Source of the DNA: an uncultured Mesocricetibacter sp.
GTDB lineage: Bacteria; Pseudomonadota; Gammaproteobacteria; Enterobacterales; Pasteurellaceae
Assembly: GCA_905373425.1 (NCBI GenBank)
Contig: CAJPST010000133.1
Coordinates: 1-6,036, forward strand
Length of the DNA stretch: 6,036 bases
Reading direction: 5' to 3'
In this document: positions 5,563 to 6,036 of the stretch, piece by piece
Layout: each line of letters opens with the position of its first letter
Numbering within the stretch: position 1 is the stretch's first letter
Notes under the pieces: generated by a model
The model's database searches: none
Seen by the model: the letters and a program-made list of their open reading frames with translations, nothing else
What the model was told of the DNA's origin: nothing
Made by a program: the position numbers and the translations under genes

Positions 5563-5581
5563 TATTAAATAAAATAAAGAA

Positions 5582-5643
5582 AAAATTAACCGCACTTTTT
5601 GTCTCATCCCCACTATGGACGGAAAAAAGTGCGGTCGAATTTT
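5582..5643 (-). terminator. Long hairpin from paired uptake signals: grxB terminator and/or thrS operator arm
   Basis: A perfect 12-bp stem (5589-5600 with 5624-5635) contains two inverted uptake signals. Beyond a small internal loop it extends by AAAATT (5582-5587) pairing with AATTTT (5638-5643). On the minus strand a U-rich tract follows (bases 5575-5587), so it can end grxB transcription. The predicted thrS promoter lies at its upstream edge, so thrS mRNA would begin inside the hairpin and keep most of it. The large loop also contains a CGU (5618-5623 region). In E. coli the thrS operator has a second hairpin upstream of a single-stranded U-rich linker, and the same layout is seen here. 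Confidence 0.75.
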
Positions 5644-5666
5644 AGCATGAAATCAATGTTATTCAA
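5639..5666 (-). promoter_or_regulatory. Putative thrS promoter with extended -10
   Basis: On the minus strand there is a -35 TTGAAT (5661-5666), a 16-bp spacer and an extended -10 TGcTAAAAT (5647-5639). Transcription would start near 5632, giving a leader of about 113 bases that carries both hairpins. Prediction from consensus. Confidence 0.5.
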
Positions 5667-5753
5667 AAAAATTCGGTAACTTAATGCTCAGCTGGCATAA
5701 CAGAGCTAATCGGTTATGTACGATTCTTTTAATGAAAGGCTGAAATTATCAAT

Positions 5754-6036
5754 TCAAACCGCTCTATCACTATATAGCTCGATTTGGCTTAATTTTGCCA
5801 TTCTTTCCGTGTATTTGGCAACGTTAGAAGGAAACGTTAAACCTTTAACACAAGTCAAATTACGTAGCATTGGGAATAACATAATATCTTCTAATGATAA
5901 TCTGCCGTTAGCAGCATCAGCACTGACGATACGCTTATCCAATACTGCCAAATCTAACGTAAGGCGCGCGATATATTTGTCTGAGTTAGTGAAATTTTCC
6001 TCAAAATTACCAATACTTTCGGTTTTCTTTTTAATG
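5754..6036 (-). CDS. grxB: Glutaredoxin 2, C-terminal part (cut by window edge)
   Basis: The last 93 residues of a GST-fold glutaredoxin, which uses glutathione to reduce disulfides in the cytosol. The visible part is the helical C-terminal domain. It aligns to the end of E. coli GrxB through GNF (before the visible LDLAVLDKRIV), then NGRLSLEDIMLFPMLRNLT, FPSNVAKY, MAKLSQI and the hydrophobic last residue. The CPYC active site lies beyond base 6036 and cannot be checked. The stop is TGA at 5754-5756. The gene lies upstream of thrS on the same strand, separated by about 235 bases with a hairpin and a promoter, so the two are probably separate transcripts. The reading frame is open to the window edge with no damage. 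Confidence 0.93.
   Translation of the reverse strand, partial: IKKKTESIGNFEENFTNSDKYIARLTLDLAVLDKRIVSADAANGRLSLEDIMLFPMLRNLTCVKGLTFPSNVAKYTERMAKLSQIELYSDRAV

Noticed and set aside
5681..5700. Imperfect inverted repeat TTAATGC/GCATAA after grxB as an alternative terminator
   Set aside because: The stem is only about 6 bp with a bulge, and the U-run comes about 10 bases later; the hairpin at 5582-5643 is far stronger.

Overview
The window looks like a Pasteurellaceae chromosome of the Haemophilus, Pasteurella or Aggregatibacter type. It has six perfect copies of the 9-base DNA uptake signal AAGTGCGGT or its complement (1016-1024, 1040-1048, 2265-2273, 3563-3571, 5589-5597, 5627-5635). Its proteins closely resemble known gammaproteobacterial enzymes, and its intergenic DNA is very AT-rich. 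Species cannot be fixed from the sequence alone.

Layout, left to right. The 5' part of ppc (PEP carboxylase) runs off the left edge on the minus strand. A gene-poor stretch follows, then a 26-residue single-helix membrane protein gene on the plus strand. That gene converges with can (beta-carbonic anhydrase, minus strand) on a shared terminator made from a head-to-head pair of uptake signals. Next comes about 740 bp without a convincing intact gene. It contains the most important non-coding element of the window: a dif site (1981-2008), matching 25 of the 28 bases of E. coli dif as I remember it. This is the XerC/XerD site for chromosome dimer resolution, so the window should lie at the replication terminus. 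To the right of dif are a possible decayed reading frame, a small lysine-rich secreted-protein gene (plus strand) and an unfamiliar coiled-coil lipoprotein gene (minus strand). The right half is thrS (threonyl-tRNA synthetase, minus strand), and the 3' end of grxB (glutaredoxin 2) reaches the right edge.

Control. The thrS leader carries a hairpin just upstream of the ribosome binding site. It folds as a 7-bp stem with a 7-nt loop showing U33, anticodon CGU and A37 in tRNA-like positions. This is the arrangement expected of the E. coli thrS translational operator, where ThrRS binds its own mRNA as a tRNA-Thr mimic. A second long hairpin, built from paired uptake signals, lies upstream of it. 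That hairpin may serve as the grxB terminator, as the second arm of the operator, or as both.

Pathway links. PEP carboxylase uses bicarbonate and carbonic anhydrase supplies it, so ppc and can are metabolically related although transcribed separately. The dif neighbourhood, with orphan small genes and a possible gene remnant, looks like a permissive terminus region. No intact mobile element and no second dif copy was found.
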